DNA from: Streptomyces agglomeratus
Lineage (GTDB): Bacteria > Actinomycetota > Actinomycetes > Streptomycetales > Streptomycetaceae
Direction: 5' to 3'
Assembly: GCF_001746415.1 (NCBI RefSeq)
Contig: NZ_MEHJ01000001.1
Coordinates: 7,198,501-7,262,500, forward strand
Length of the DNA: 64,000 nt
Made by a program: the position numbers and the translations under genes. Position 1 is the first letter of the stretch, and every line of letters starts with the position of its first letter. Below are positions 16,178 through 24,786 of this stretch, one piece after another. Below the pieces are notes generated by a model, which was given only the letters and a program-made list of their open reading frames with translations, was not told the DNA's origin and ran no database searches.

Positions 16178-16191
16178 GGACCGACCGGCCC
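16178..16191 (+). promoter_or_regulatory. OsdR/DevR-like box 2 before alcohol dehydrogenase
   Basis: GGACCGACCGGCCC agrees at 13 of 14 positions with GGRCCGAWCGGYCC. It lies 66 bp before the ATG at 16258. Confidence 0.45.
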
Positions 16192-16257
16192 ACGCGCCCG
16201 CCCCTTTCGCGCGCCACGCTGGGGAGCGACGCAGCTGACAGGGAGAGGTGCGACGAC

Positions 16258-17325
16258 ATGAAGGCTCTTGTATTCCAAGGCCCGGGAAAGACGTCCTGGC
16301 AGGAGGTTCCGGATCCGGGCATCAAGGATGCCTCCGACGCCGTCGTGCGCGTCGACTCCGTGACCATCTGCGGCACCGACCTGCACATCATCAAAGGCGA
16401 TGTGCCGGAGGTCGCGCCGGGCACGGTGCTGGGGCACGAGGCCGTGGGCGAAGTCGTCGAGGTCGGCAGCGAGGTCCGTACCGTGCGACCGGGCGACCGC
16501 GTCCTCGTCTCGTGCATCTCGGCGTGCGGACGCTGCCGCTTCTGCCGCGAGAACCACTACGGCCAGTGTCGCGAAGGCGGCGGCTGGGTGCTGGGCCACC
16601 TCATCGACGGGACGCAGGCCGAATTCGTCCGCGTGCCCTTCGCCGACCTGTCGGTGCACCCTCTGCCCGGCTCCGTCGAAAGTGACGACGCGGTCCTGCT
16701 GGCCGACATCTTCCCCACCGCGTACGAGGTGGGCGTCCTCAACGGGAGGGTGAGCCCCGGTGACACCGTCGTGGTGGTCGGCGCCGGGCCGATCGGCCTC
16801 GCCACTGTCGCCGCCGCCCGGCTCTACACACCCGGGAAGATCATCGCCGTCGATCTTGCCGAGTCCCGGCTGGCCGCCGCACGTTCCGTCGGCGCCGACG
16901 CCACAGTCGGAGCGGGAGAGGAACCGGAAGAGCTGGTCAGCGATCTCACCGACGGACTCGGAGCGGATGTCGTCGTCGAAGCCGTCGGCGTGCCCGAGGC
17001 ATTCGAGACGTGCACCCGCATGGTGCGCCCGGGTGGCAGGGTCGCCAACGTCGGCGTCCACGGCAAGCCCGCCTCCCTCCATCTCGAAGACCTGTGGATC
17101 AAGGACGTGACCATCACGACCGGGCTGGTGGACACGTACTCGACACCGCTGCTGCTGCGCATGATGGCGGCCGGCCGCCTGCCCTCCGCCGAACTGGTAA
17201 CCCACCACTTCAAACTGGAGCAGATGGAGGAGGCGTACGACGTCTTCTCGCGGGCCGCGGACACCGGCGCGCTCAAGGTCGTACTGGGCGGTCCCCGGCA
17301 CGACGTCGTCACGCTGCCCGCTTGA
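16258..17325 (+). CDS. Zinc-dependent alcohol dehydrogenase (MDR family)
   Basis: This is a 355-residue medium-chain dehydrogenase. Catalytic zinc ligands are C38 (ICGTD) and H60/E61 (LGHEAVGE). The structural zinc site is C90-x2-C93-x2-C96-x7-C104. The NAD(P)-binding loop is VVGAGPIGLATV near residue 175. It reversibly oxidises an alcohol; the substrate is not evident. GGGAGAGG sits a little upstream of ATG 16258. Two OsdR/DevR-like boxes 21 bp apart precede it, and it follows the damaged phosphoketolase. This suggests induction under low oxygen or redox stress for fermentative NADH disposal, which is inference. Confidence 0.9.
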   Translation: MKALVFQGPGKTSWQEVPDPGIKDASDAVVRVDSVTICGTDLHIIKGDVPEVAPGTVLGHEAVGEVVEVGSEVRTVRPGDRVLVSCISACGRCRFCRENHYGQCREGGGWVLGHLIDGTQAEFVRVPFADLSVHPLPGSVESDDAVLLADIFPTAYEVGVLNGRVSPGDTVVVVGAGPIGLATVAAARLYTPGKIIAVDLAESRLAAARSVGADATVGAGEEPEELVSDLTDGLGADVVVEAVGVPEAFETCTRMVRPGGRVANVGVHGKPASLHLEDLWIKDVTITTGLVDTYSTPLLLRMMAAGRLPSAELVTHHFKLEQMEEAYDVFSRAADTGALKVVLGGPRHDVVTLPA

Positions 17326-17484
17326 CCGTCGCGACAGCCACCACAGCATCGCCGCCGCCGAATGGGCGGGCCGGGGTCCCAACGCGTAATCCGGCTGCCT
17401 TCGGCGGTTGAACAAGGCGGCGCCGCACCCCAGGTGCAGTCCCCGGGTTATGGACCACTCCGGGTCGCCGGCGTCGCCGCCGCC

Positions 17485-18144
17485 TCACGCGCGCGGCACG
17501 GTGCCCGGTTCGGTCCCGCCCATGTCCAGCCGGAACGGCGGGTAGTCATCCGTCATGAGGCCCGCGTACGCCGAGACCCGCAGGACCCAGCGGTTGAGTC
17601 CCATGATCAGGTCGTACAGGTCTCTCGGGTACTTCGTGGTGAAGGCGAGGATGACGGCGGCGATGAGGGCCAGTACGCAGATGAGTCCGGCGGACCACCA
17701 GCCGCCCTGGGCGCCGCCCATGAAGAAGCCGATCACGATGTAGTGCGGGATGGCGAAGAGCCACCATTTGACCAGGACGAGCCCTCGTGACAGCCGCTGC
17801 GGGTAGACGATGTCCAGCCGTGCGGGGTAATCGGGGACCTCTGCGAGAGTGAAGGGCGGGTACCGGTCCGTTGCCAGGGCGCCGTACGAGTAATACGACA
17901 CGCGCCATGTCCAGCGCAGCACCCCTAGGTTGAAGTCGAACAACGCGCGAGGGTATCGCTCGGTGAACAGGATCGCGAAGAAGGCGACCACACTCACCAG
18001 GAAAAACGCTGTCCACAGGAAGAACAGCACGATGTAGTGCGGGATCGCGAGAATCCATTTCACGAGCCAAAGCCACTGCGACAGGGGCGTGTCCAGCTTC
18101 CCCTCGACTCGAACAGGACGGTAGACGGCGGGAGGCGTCGTCAT
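17485..18144 (-). CDS. DUF4389 membrane protein with two tandem repeats
   Basis: This is a 219-residue membrane protein of unknown function. Two DUF4389 units are visible. Unit 1 has VKWILAIPHYIVLFFLW, then TERYPRALFDF and TDRYPPF. Unit 2 has VKWWLFAIPHYIVIGFF, then TTKYPRDLYDL and TDDYPPF. Each unit holds two hydrophobic helices, giving four transmembrane segments. ATG 18144 has AAGGAG just upstream. A 600-bp non-coding stretch lies beyond its start. The neighbourhood of small membrane proteins and redox enzymes suggests a stress role, but no function is known. Confidence 0.85.
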   Translation of the reverse strand: MTTPPAVYRPVRVEGKLDTPLSQWLWLVKWILAIPHYIVLFFLWTAFFLVSVVAFFAILFTERYPRALFDFNLGVLRWTWRVSYYSYGALATDRYPPFTLAEVPDYPARLDIVYPQRLSRGLVLVKWWLFAIPHYIVIGFFMGGAQGGWWSAGLICVLALIAAVILAFTTKYPRDLYDLIMGLNRWVLRVSAYAGLMTDDYPPFRLDMGGTEPGTVPRA

Positions 18145-18257
18145 GAGAGTCAGCTCCTTCGCGTGGTCAGGGACGGGCCCTGTGGGTTCAGTCGCGTTCG
18201 GTTTCCCTCGGTGGTCCAGACGCCCGGCCGGCCCCGTATCGACGCTCTGGTGGACTC

Positions 18258-18308
18258 CGGCGCGCCCATCGACGTGTACGCCGTCGGTACACGTCGATGG
18301 GCGCGCCG
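18258..18308. repeat. 22-bp perfect inverted repeat with 7-base loop
   Basis: Arms 18258-18279 and 18287-18308 are exact complements around GCCGTCG. It lies about 115 bp upstream of the DUF4389 start codon, not at a gene end, so it is not an obvious terminator. Confidence 0.85.
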
Positions 18309-18657
18309 ACAGGTCTTCCGCACCCCTGGGGGCCTCGATCGCGATCGCGCTGTGGGACGAGGACCAGCCTCTTGCGGCCGAACCTCTGCTGCGCACGGTG
18401 ATGCGAGGTGGCTCCCGGTGTGGCCGGCGGTGACGGGGCCGCGGTGCGTGCGGTCGCCTGCCCTTCGCGACTCCGTACGGACACCACGGGCCGTTCGGCG
18501 GCGGCCATCAAGCTGGGGCGCGGCGCCGGACGCATCAGCGACAACACACTGGTGCCGCCGGTGGTTCGCTGATGAGCCGTGAACCGCAGTGCCGACCACC
18601 AGTCCTGGTCACACGGCATGTGACGAGGGCGTGCGGGACGCCCGGCCACGGGCGGGC

Positions 18658-18693
18658 GCCGGTCGGGCCGGGAAGCTCCCCGGCCCGGCCGGC
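18658..18693 (-). terminator. GC-rich hairpin after the DUF7144 gene
   Basis: Arms 18658-18672 and 18679-18693 pair over 15 positions (one G-T) around a six-base loop. It sits about 60 bp past the stop of the minus-strand gene at 18754. Confidence 0.6.
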
Positions 18694-18753
18694 TTCACTC
18701 AACAGCCACCGCACGCACGCGTCACGTGTGACGGCGGCTGCCGGCCCGGCTGC

Positions 18754-19176
18754 CTAGTCGCGGAGGTAGAACTCGTCCCTGCGGACCACGCACAGCCCCC
18801 AGATGACGAAGGTGTACATCGCGATGGCCAGGATCGACCACACCGGGTAGTACGGCAGCGACAGGAAGTTGGCGATGATGAGCAGTCCGGACAGACCCAC
18901 GCCCACGACGCGCGCCCAGACGGCGGCTTTGAACAGGCCCGCGCTGACGCAGATCGCCAGTGCACCGAAGATCAGGTGGATCCAGCCCCAGCTCGTGAGG
19001 TCGAACTGGAAGACGTAATTCGGCGTGCTGACGAACACGTCGTCCTCGGCGATGGCCATGATGCCGCGCAGGACATCGAGGATTCCCACGACGAGCAGGA
19101 GGACGGCGGCGAATATCACCAGCCCGCTGCCCTTGCCTGTCGGTGTATCGGTGCGGTTTTCACGGATGGAGGTCAT
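18754..19176 (-). CDS. DUF7144 family four-helix membrane protein
   Basis: This is a 140-residue protein with a polar N-terminus (about 18 residues) and four hydrophobic segments: LVIFAAVLLLVVGILDVLRG, WIHLIFGALAICVSAGLF, VVGVGLSGLLIIANFLSLP and ILAIAMYTFVIWGLCV. The loop between TM1 and TM2 has the DDVFVSTPNYVFQFDLTSWGW signature of DUF7144. The role is unknown; many Streptomyces genomes hold several copies near stress genes. It appears monocistronic, with a GC hairpin after the stop. A promoter must lie in the following 520-bp gap, but none stands out. Confidence 0.82.
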   Translation of the reverse strand: MTSIRENRTDTPTGKGSGLVIFAAVLLLVVGILDVLRGIMAIAEDDVFVSTPNYVFQFDLTSWGWIHLIFGALAICVSAGLFKAAVWARVVGVGLSGLLIIANFLSLPYYPVWSILAIAMYTFVIWGLCVVRRDEFYLRD

Positions 19177-19699
19177 GATGCCTCGATTCGGGTTCGCTCA
19201 CGGCGGCGCGCACTGCGTTCGGGGCGCACCGCCGCGGGCGGCTTCTTCCTGGGGGAGCGTTTCACTTGCCGAGTCGCCGTCATGGGGCTCCGGTGCGTTT
19301 CCGGCGACCCCTTGCGGGCCGCGGCGCTGTCTCCAGCAAAGCGCACATCACCGGGGGCGGCACCCCCGGCCGTGAGCGAGCCGCGACGTGGGCCCGGCAG
19401 GTCGGGGGTGTCCCGCCGTGGCGTGGGGGCCCGAAAGTGCGTTCACGGTGCCGCGGTGGTGCAATTGAACGGTGCCCTCCTGGCGCCCCGGGCCCATCGT
19501 CGCCAGCGGCTTCTCAGGGCGACCCTGTGGGCGGCCCCGACGGAGCCGGGGGAGCCGACGGAGCCCTTGCCGCTTGTCGTCGGCTCTCTCCGCAGCCGCT
19601 CCTCCCGGCGGGTGCCGAGCGGCCACCGCCTGTCAGCCTTCATCTGTGCCCGTTGCGTCGTGAGACCGAGAGGCACCGACTTCGAGAAGGTGATCGTCC
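19177..19699. other. Long non-coding interval (523 bp)
   Basis: The interval lies between divergent genes. I see no coding signal that matches a family. It contains a 7-bp GC hairpin (CCGGGGG 19351-19357 with CCCCCGG 19363-19369) and a repeated CGACGGAGCC at about 19539 and 19557. The promoters of both flanking genes should be here. Confidence 0.5.
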
Positions 19700-20536
19700 A
19701 TGTGCCGGTGGCTCGCCTATTCGGGGACCCCACAGATCCTGGAAACGATCCTCTACAAGCCCGCGCACTCACTGATCGACCAGAGCTTGCACTCCCGCCT
19801 CGGCGTGGAGACGACCAATGGCGACGGATTCGGCATCGGCTGGTACGCCCAGGACTCGGACGTCAGTACCCCCGCCGTGGTCCGTGACACCGGACCGGCG
19901 TGGAACAACCGCAATCTGCGTGAGATCGCCTCGCACGTCAGGTCCCCCCTGTTCTTCGCCCACATCCGCGCGTCGACGGGCACGGCCGTACAGCAGACGA
20001 ACAGCCACCCCTTCCGGCACGACCGCTGGATGTGGATGCACAACGGAGCCATCGCGGGCTTCCCTCTGCTGCGCAGGGAACTCTGCCTGGCCGTGGCCCC
20101 TTCGCTGTTCGCCGAGATCGAGGGCTCCACGGACTCCGAGGTGATGTTCTTCCTGGCGCTCACCTTCGGGCTGGAGGACGACCCTCCCGGTGCGGTGGCC
20201 CGCATGGCCGGGCTGGTTGAGCGCACCGGCCGCGCACACGGCATCGCCGCCCCGCTCCAGATGACCATCGCCGCGACCGACGGATCGGACGTCTGGGCGT
20301 TCCGTTACGCCAGCGAGGGCGTGGCCCGTTCGCTGTTCTACAGCAGCCGCGTGGACTCACTGCGGGCACTGCACCCGGACGTGTCGTTCCTGCGGGACCT
20401 GTCCGAGGAAACACGACTCGTCGTGTCCGAGCCCCTGGGCAGCCTGCCGGGAGCCTGGAACGAAGTACCGGAACACAGCTGTGGCGTCGTGCGGGAGAAC
20501 GGCGCGGACGAACTGCGCCCGTTCGCGCCGGCCTGA
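19700..20536 (+). CDS. Class II glutamine amidotransferase
   Basis: This is a 278-residue N-terminal-nucleophile amidotransferase of the YafJ/EgtC-like type. Cys2 directly follows the initiator Met (MCRWLAYSG) and would be the nucleophile after Met removal. Other family marks are NGDGFGIGWY, the FAHIRASTGTAVQQTNSHPF stretch and WMWMHNGAI. It probably acts as a glutamine or gamma-glutamyl hydrolase. A GAGAAGG sequence precedes ATG 19700. No ergothioneine genes are adjacent, so an EgtC role is not supported. A hairpin 45 bp after the stop could end the transcript. Confidence 0.88.
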   Translation: MCRWLAYSGTPQILETILYKPAHSLIDQSLHSRLGVETTNGDGFGIGWYAQDSDVSTPAVVRDTGPAWNNRNLREIASHVRSPLFFAHIRASTGTAVQQTNSHPFRHDRWMWMHNGAIAGFPLLRRELCLAVAPSLFAEIEGSTDSEVMFFLALTFGLEDDPPGAVARMAGLVERTGRAHGIAAPLQMTIAATDGSDVWAFRYASEGVARSLFYSSRVDSLRALHPDVSFLRDLSEETRLVVSEPLGSLPGAWNEVPEHSCGVVRENGADELRPFAPA

Positions 20537-20580
20537 CCGCGGTCATCGCGGGCCCCGCAGGCCAGAAAACGGGTAACACA

Positions 20581-20609
20581 TGTGTCCGCATCAGGGTGGT
20601 GCGGACACA
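20581..20609 (+). terminator. Hairpin after the amidotransferase gene
   Basis: TGTGTCCGCA (20581-20590) and TGCGGACACA (20600-20609) form a perfect 10-bp stem with a nine-base loop. Confidence 0.6.
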
Positions 20610-20723
20610 GCGCGTCCCGGCCGGAAGCGCTGAAAGGCGGCGCAGCGCGACGCACGGCCGCTAGGCTCACACCCCATCGCACGTGCGGGCCTGCGCGCCC
20701 ATCGCGCCCGAGTCGGGGGACCC

Positions 20724-22184
20724 ATGCGGCTTCGTCACCTTCAGATGGCCACAGCTTCAGCCGCACTCGCTGCCGCGTTCCTCCTCACGCCGGGCGCTCA
20801 GCCGCCTGCGGAGGGCGCGCCGGCACCGAAGATCGCCGTGTCCGCCTCGCAGGGCCGCCCCGGCACCGGCCTCACCGTCGCAGCGCTCGATCCGTGTCCG
20901 ACGGTCAGTGGTTCCACCCAGGAACTCACCGCCTCCTTCACCGACGCGGCCGGAGTGACCACGTACGCGGCGAACCAGCAGGTCAATGCCGACGGCACCT
21001 GGAGCCCGGTGCACCTGAGCGTGCCCGCCCCCACCGCGACCCCGCGCAGCACGGCCGTTCCGCCTCCGCTGACGGCCGGCGCCGCCGGGGGCACAGGTGA
21101 GATCCGTGCGTACTGCCTGGACAGCGAGTCGGGCGCGCGCGTGGACTACGCACCTGTGCCGTTCACCGTGGCCGGTACGGCCAGACGATTCACCGTGACC
21201 CCCGGCTTCACCGGCCCCGGCACCAGCATCACCTTCCGGCCTGTCGACCCCTGTCCGCCGGGCAGCAGGTCGGCCTCTGCGGGCATCTCCCGGCGCCTCG
21301 CCGAGAACAAGGTGGAGGCGATCACGTTCAACCTGAAGATGAACACGGCCAACGGCACCTGGTCCCCACTCACCGAGACCATCGGCAGCACCTTTGGCTT
21401 CTCCTGGTACTCCGCTTACGTCGTATGCCGGACGACGCCCGACTCCCATGGACCAGGCCCCGTCACGCGATACGCGGCCGTCACGGTCAAGGGACTGCCG
21501 GCCACGGGCGGCTCGCTGTACTACTCGCCCTACAACGGGCCGGACATCGCCTACCCGGGCAAGCCGGGCGGCAAGCTCAAGGTCGTCTCACCGGCGACGC
21601 GCACCCTGGACGCCAACGCCTGGCAGGTGGCCGGCAAGCGCTGCGACCCTGGGCGCGCGGTTCCCCCGCAGGACGCACTGCGCGGCCAGTACGGCAAGCA
21701 GTTGACGACACTGGCGGGCTGGAGCCTGGGCAGGCTGGGGCCGGTCTACTTCCTCAAGTCGAAGTCGGAGTGGAAGCCCCGCATCAACCACATCGTGCTG
21801 TTCGACTCCGGCTCGGCGGCCGAGCTGTTCGACAGGGAGGGGTGCGACTCCGACCAGGATTCCGGCCTCCTGACCCACTGGCTCGCGGCGTCCTCGCACA
21901 ACCGCCTGACCGTGCTGGCGGGCAGAGTGACGGCGAACTGCAACCGGCTGGGCCTCAACTGCAACTACGCCGGTATCCAGAAGCGGCTCTTCCCCGAGAT
22001 CAAGTCCCATCCGAAGGTGGGCACCCGCAGCATCCGTGAACAGGTCGTCGTCTGCCCGTACAAGAAGATGAACCACCAGGACGTCTGGATCAACTTCCGC
22101 GGCGCGATGAACAAGCCGCCGATCACGACGGAAACTTGCCCGCGCGTCGGCGGCGCGCCCCGCGTTCCGGGCTGGCATCCCTGA
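20724..22184 (+). CDS. Secreted protein of unknown function with two Ig-like modules
   Basis: This is a 486-residue exported protein. The N-terminus is a Sec signal peptide (MRLRHLQMATASAALAAAFL, cleavage likely around residues 28-33). Residues about 38-155 and 156-265 look like two copies of one module: each begins with a V-x-x-x-x-G-x-x-G-T-x-(I/L)-T segment, has a DPCP motif and a second Cys about 70-90 residues later, and contains NGTWSP or DGTWSP. This suggests beta-sandwich domains with one disulfide each. The C-terminal 220 residues contain six Cys and match nothing I recognise. The gene is single, with TAGGCT at 20661-20666 as a possible -10. Confidence 0.7.
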   Translation: MRLRHLQMATASAALAAAFLLTPGAQPPAEGAPAPKIAVSASQGRPGTGLTVAALDPCPTVSGSTQELTASFTDAAGVTTYAANQQVNADGTWSPVHLSVPAPTATPRSTAVPPPLTAGAAGGTGEIRAYCLDSESGARVDYAPVPFTVAGTARRFTVTPGFTGPGTSITFRPVDPCPPGSRSASAGISRRLAENKVEAITFNLKMNTANGTWSPLTETIGSTFGFSWYSAYVVCRTTPDSHGPGPVTRYAAVTVKGLPATGGSLYYSPYNGPDIAYPGKPGGKLKVVSPATRTLDANAWQVAGKRCDPGRAVPPQDALRGQYGKQLTTLAGWSLGRLGPVYFLKSKSEWKPRINHIVLFDSGSAAELFDREGCDSDQDSGLLTHWLAASSHNRLTVLAGRVTANCNRLGLNCNYAGIQKRLFPEIKSHPKVGTRSIREQVVVCPYKKMNHQDVWINFRGAMNKPPITTETCPRVGGAPRVPGWHP

Positions 22185-22207
22185 TCTGCTCCCTCCCTGA
22201 TCCCTCA

Positions 22208-22243
22208 GCACACGGCGAGAAACTCCCGGCACATGGCGAGAAA
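22208..22243 (+). repeat. Pair of 15-bp direct repeats
   Basis: GCACACGGCGAGAAA (22208) and GCACATGGCGAGAAA (22229) differ at one base and lie 21 bp apart, in the gap between convergent genes. No function is evident. Confidence 0.6.
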
Positions 22244-22293
22244 TGGAGTGAAGGAGACGGACGAGCCGAAAGGCATCTCCGGCGCCCGGGCGC

Positions 22294-23115
22294 TCAGCTC
22301 TTCGTGCCCCAGGCGGTGAGCATGCCCGGCGAGAGCGCGGCGAAGTCGGGGGAGTCCAGTTCGCGGATCGCCGTACCGACCGTCGCGTCGTCGGCCAGCC
22401 CCGTGGCCACGATCGCTTCCCGCGAGCGGTCCCATGTCTCGGCCCAGAAACGGCTGATGGGGCTGCCGGGCAGCAGGGGAGGCACATGGATCTCGGCCGC
22501 CACGGAGGTGAGGCCCGCCATACGGAGAAGCTGGGGATATCCCGGCACCCACGAGACGTCGGTGCCGATGGTCTCCTCCAGGCCCTGCCACATCGCCCGC
22601 ATCACACGGGTGTAGGCAGTGGTGGGAGCCGTGGAAGTGGTCAGATCGACCGCGTCGCCGAGGACCAGCACACCACCGGGAGCGACCAGCGAGCAGAGCT
22701 TGCTGATCATCTGCTGCCAGGAGCGCAGGTGCATGAGCACGAACCGGGCGTGCACCAGATGGAATTGGCCGGGTGCGAAGTCGGGGGCGGTGATGTCCGC
22801 CTCGAGCGTCGTGAGTCCGGGCACGGGGTGGGCCGCGAGGAAGCGGACGTCGCGGTCGACGGCGAGTACGCTCTTAACGCCCGCCCGGCCCAGGAGAAGG
22901 CGGGAGACCGTGCCCGTTCCCGCGCCCACGTCCAGGCAGTCCCAGCCCGGTCCCGCGCCCAGCTTCGTCAGCCTGTTCAGGGTGACGTCGTCGTAGGCGA
23001 GCGCGCCGAGGTCGATCCGCTCGTCCTCACCCGTCTTCTCCGGTTCGAACACGGCTTCGCCGTAGCGGCCCGCGCGGCGTGCGTCGTCGCCGCCGCCACT
23101 TGGATTCCCGTTCAT
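22294..23115 (-). CDS. Class I SAM-dependent methyltransferase
   Basis: This is a 273-residue methyltransferase. Motif I is LDVGAGTGTVSRLL near residues 60-73, the acidic residue of motif II is in AVDRD, and an HARFVLMHLRSW segment corresponds to post-motif III. It resembles small-molecule (O- or C-) methyltransferases; the substrate is unknown. ATG 23115 is chosen over the GTG/ATG at 23148 because the upstream residues are low-complexity Gly/Ala. It is divergent from the MFS exporter at 23249 with 133 bp between, so the two may share control. Confidence 0.8.
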   Translation of the reverse strand: MNGNPSGGGDDARRAGRYGEAVFEPEKTGEDERIDLGALAYDDVTLNRLTKLGAGPGWDCLDVGAGTGTVSRLLLGRAGVKSVLAVDRDVRFLAAHPVPGLTTLEADITAPDFAPGQFHLVHARFVLMHLRSWQQMISKLCSLVAPGGVLVLGDAVDLTTSTAPTTAYTRVMRAMWQGLEETIGTDVSWVPGYPQLLRMAGLTSVAAEIHVPPLLPGSPISRFWAETWDRSREAIVATGLADDATVGTAIRELDSPDFAALSPGMLTAWGTKS

Positions 23116-23248
23116 CGCCCCCGATCCTGCCCCCGCCCCTCGCCGCACGCCCGAGGCGCGCCGCGCGAGGGGCCAACCGGTCTACACCGGCTCGTGCTCC
23201 ACCCGCGTGCGGCCGGCACGGGGAAGACGGCGGGTTACCGTCGGCGGC

Positions 23249-24439
23249 ATGGACGGTGATCGCCGCGGGTGGCGCCAGTGTTTGCTCGGCGGGGCGGTGT
23301 TCGCCGTGTGCATGGCCGGCACCACGTTGCCGACCCCGCTCTACGGCCTCTATCAGGAGAAGTTCGGCTTCTCCGAACTGACGGTGACCGTCGTGTACGC
23401 CGTCTACGCCTTCGGGGTGATTGGTGTGCTGCTGCTGGCGGGCAACGCCTCGGACGCCGTGGGCAGGCGGCCGGTACTGCTGTGGGGCCTGGCCTTCGCG
23501 GCGGCGAGCGCCGTCTGCTTCCTGTGCGCCACCGGACTGGGATGGCTGTACGCCGGGCGACTGCTGTCGGGGCTGTCCGCCGGCCTGTTCACCGGGGCGG
23601 CCACGGTGTACGTACTGGAGCTGGCACCGCACGGCGGCGCCTCGCGGGCCACGTTCGTGGCGACCGCCGCCAACATGGGCGGGCTGGGCTGCGGTCCGCT
23701 GCTCGCCGGAGTCCTCGCGCAGTACGCCGCCTGGCCGCTGTACCTGCCGTTCGCCGTGCACCTCGTGCTCGTGGCCGGCTCGGGAGGCGTCCTGCTGTGG
23801 CTGTCGGAGACCGTAGGGGAGAGGCGGCCGCTGAGCACCGTACGGCCGCAGCGGCCCGGCCTGCCCGCGCAGGTGCGGGCCGTGTTCGGGCCCGCGGCGA
23901 TCGCGTCGTTCGTGGGGTTCGCGCTGTTCGGGGTGTTCACGTCGGTCAGCCCCGCGTTCCTCGCGCAGTCCCTGGATGTGCACAACCACGCGGTGAGCGG
24001 GCTGGTCGTCGCGCTGGCCTTCTTCGCCTCGACCGCGGGGCAGCTGGCGGTCGGCCGGGTCGGCGCGCAACGGTCGCTGCCGCTGGGCTGCGCCGGGCTC
24101 TTCGCCGGACTGGCGCTGCTCGCGGGCGCCCTGCGGTGGGACCTGCTGCCCCTGGTGGTGCTCAGCGCGCTGGTCGGCGGGGCCGGCCAGGGGCTGGCGT
24201 TTCGCGGCGCGCTGTCCGCGGTGGCCGGGGCGTCTCCCGCTGACCGTCGCGCGTCAGTGGTCTCGACGCTTTTCGTCGTGGCGTACGCGGGCATCTCGGT
24301 GCCGGTCATCGGTGTGGGAGTGCTGGCGGACCCGCTCGGCCTGGAGGGTGCGGGGCTGGTGTTCATCGCGTGCATGGCCGTCCTGGTCTCGACCGCGGCC
24401 GTGTACCTGCTCCGGCTGCCGGTGCGGGCGAGGACGTGA
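23249..24439 (+). CDS. MFS transporter
   Basis: This is a 396-residue membrane transporter with about twelve hydrophobic helices, starting MDGDRRGWRQCLLGGAVFAV. The loop GNASDAVGRRPVLLWG between TM2 and TM3 is the MFS signature. It is probably a drug or metabolite exporter. A -10-like TACCGT at 23236-23241 is seven bases ahead of the ATG at 23249, so the mRNA may be leaderless. The frame also stays open upstream to 23207, but that stretch is Arg-rich and unlikely. It is divergent from the methyltransferase gene and followed by the remnant of an MpaB-type gene. Confidence 0.85.
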   Translation: MDGDRRGWRQCLLGGAVFAVCMAGTTLPTPLYGLYQEKFGFSELTVTVVYAVYAFGVIGVLLLAGNASDAVGRRPVLLWGLAFAAASAVCFLCATGLGWLYAGRLLSGLSAGLFTGAATVYVLELAPHGGASRATFVATAANMGGLGCGPLLAGVLAQYAAWPLYLPFAVHLVLVAGSGGVLLWLSETVGERRPLSTVRPQRPGLPAQVRAVFGPAAIASFVGFALFGVFTSVSPAFLAQSLDVHNHAVSGLVVALAFFASTAGQLAVGRVGAQRSLPLGCAGLFAGLALLAGALRWDLLPLVVLSALVGGAGQGLAFRGALSAVAGASPADRRASVVSTLFVVAYAGISVPVIGVGVLADPLGLEGAGLVFIACMAVLVSTAAVYLLRLPVRART

Positions 24440-24444
24440 GGGCG

Positions 24445-24730
24445 GTCCGGTGGGCCTCGTGCGTCAGCTGCTCGTACCGGCGCGCGCACCGCTGTGGCGG
24501 CGCGTGGCGGCACTCGCGTACGCCTCACTGCCTCCTTACGCCCGCGAGCTGTACGGCCGCCCCGCTCCGGCCCCTCGCGCGGTGACCCGCGGGCCCGCCG
24601 TAACCGGGACAGCCTGCGCCGTATCCCCTCCCGGGTGCGCCAGCAGCTGCCGCCCGGTCACATTCTGAAGACAACGGCACGCCTCGGCCCCGACGCGCGC
24701 CCCGCACCGTACAAACTCCGCAGACAGGCG
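24445..24730 (+). pseudogene. Remnant of an MpaB/DUF2236-type oxygenase C-terminus
   Basis: No start codon or intact gene is present. In one frame about 24455-24590 reads RQLLVPARAPLWRRVAALAY and SLPPYARELYGRP. In another, about 24595-24720 reads SLRRIPSRVRQQLPPGHILK, then a TARLGPDARPAPYKL end. Joined, these resemble the C-terminal 80 residues of oxygenase MpaB family proteins common in Streptomyces. The two halves are out of phase and the N-terminal two thirds are missing. I read it as a decayed gene; the identification rests on remembered family sequence. Confidence 0.45.
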
Positions 24731-24786
24731 GCCATACTGGACGGGCCGGGGAGGGCGCAGCGGAGTGACGGGGGCGACAGCACGAG

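Larger units (their letters stand above)
18145..18753. other. Long non-coding interval (609 bp)
   Basis: I see no convincing gene on either strand: the open frames are GC-driven and match no family I know. The interval holds the promoter of the DUF4389 gene, a 22-bp perfect inverted repeat at 18258-18308 and a terminator-like hairpin at 18658-18693. A decayed gene cannot be excluded. Confidence 0.55.

Noticed and set aside
18143..18649. Several open frames in the 18.1-18.7 kb gap
   Set aside because: They start inside promoter DNA, are rich in Arg and Pro, overlap one another on both strands and match no family.
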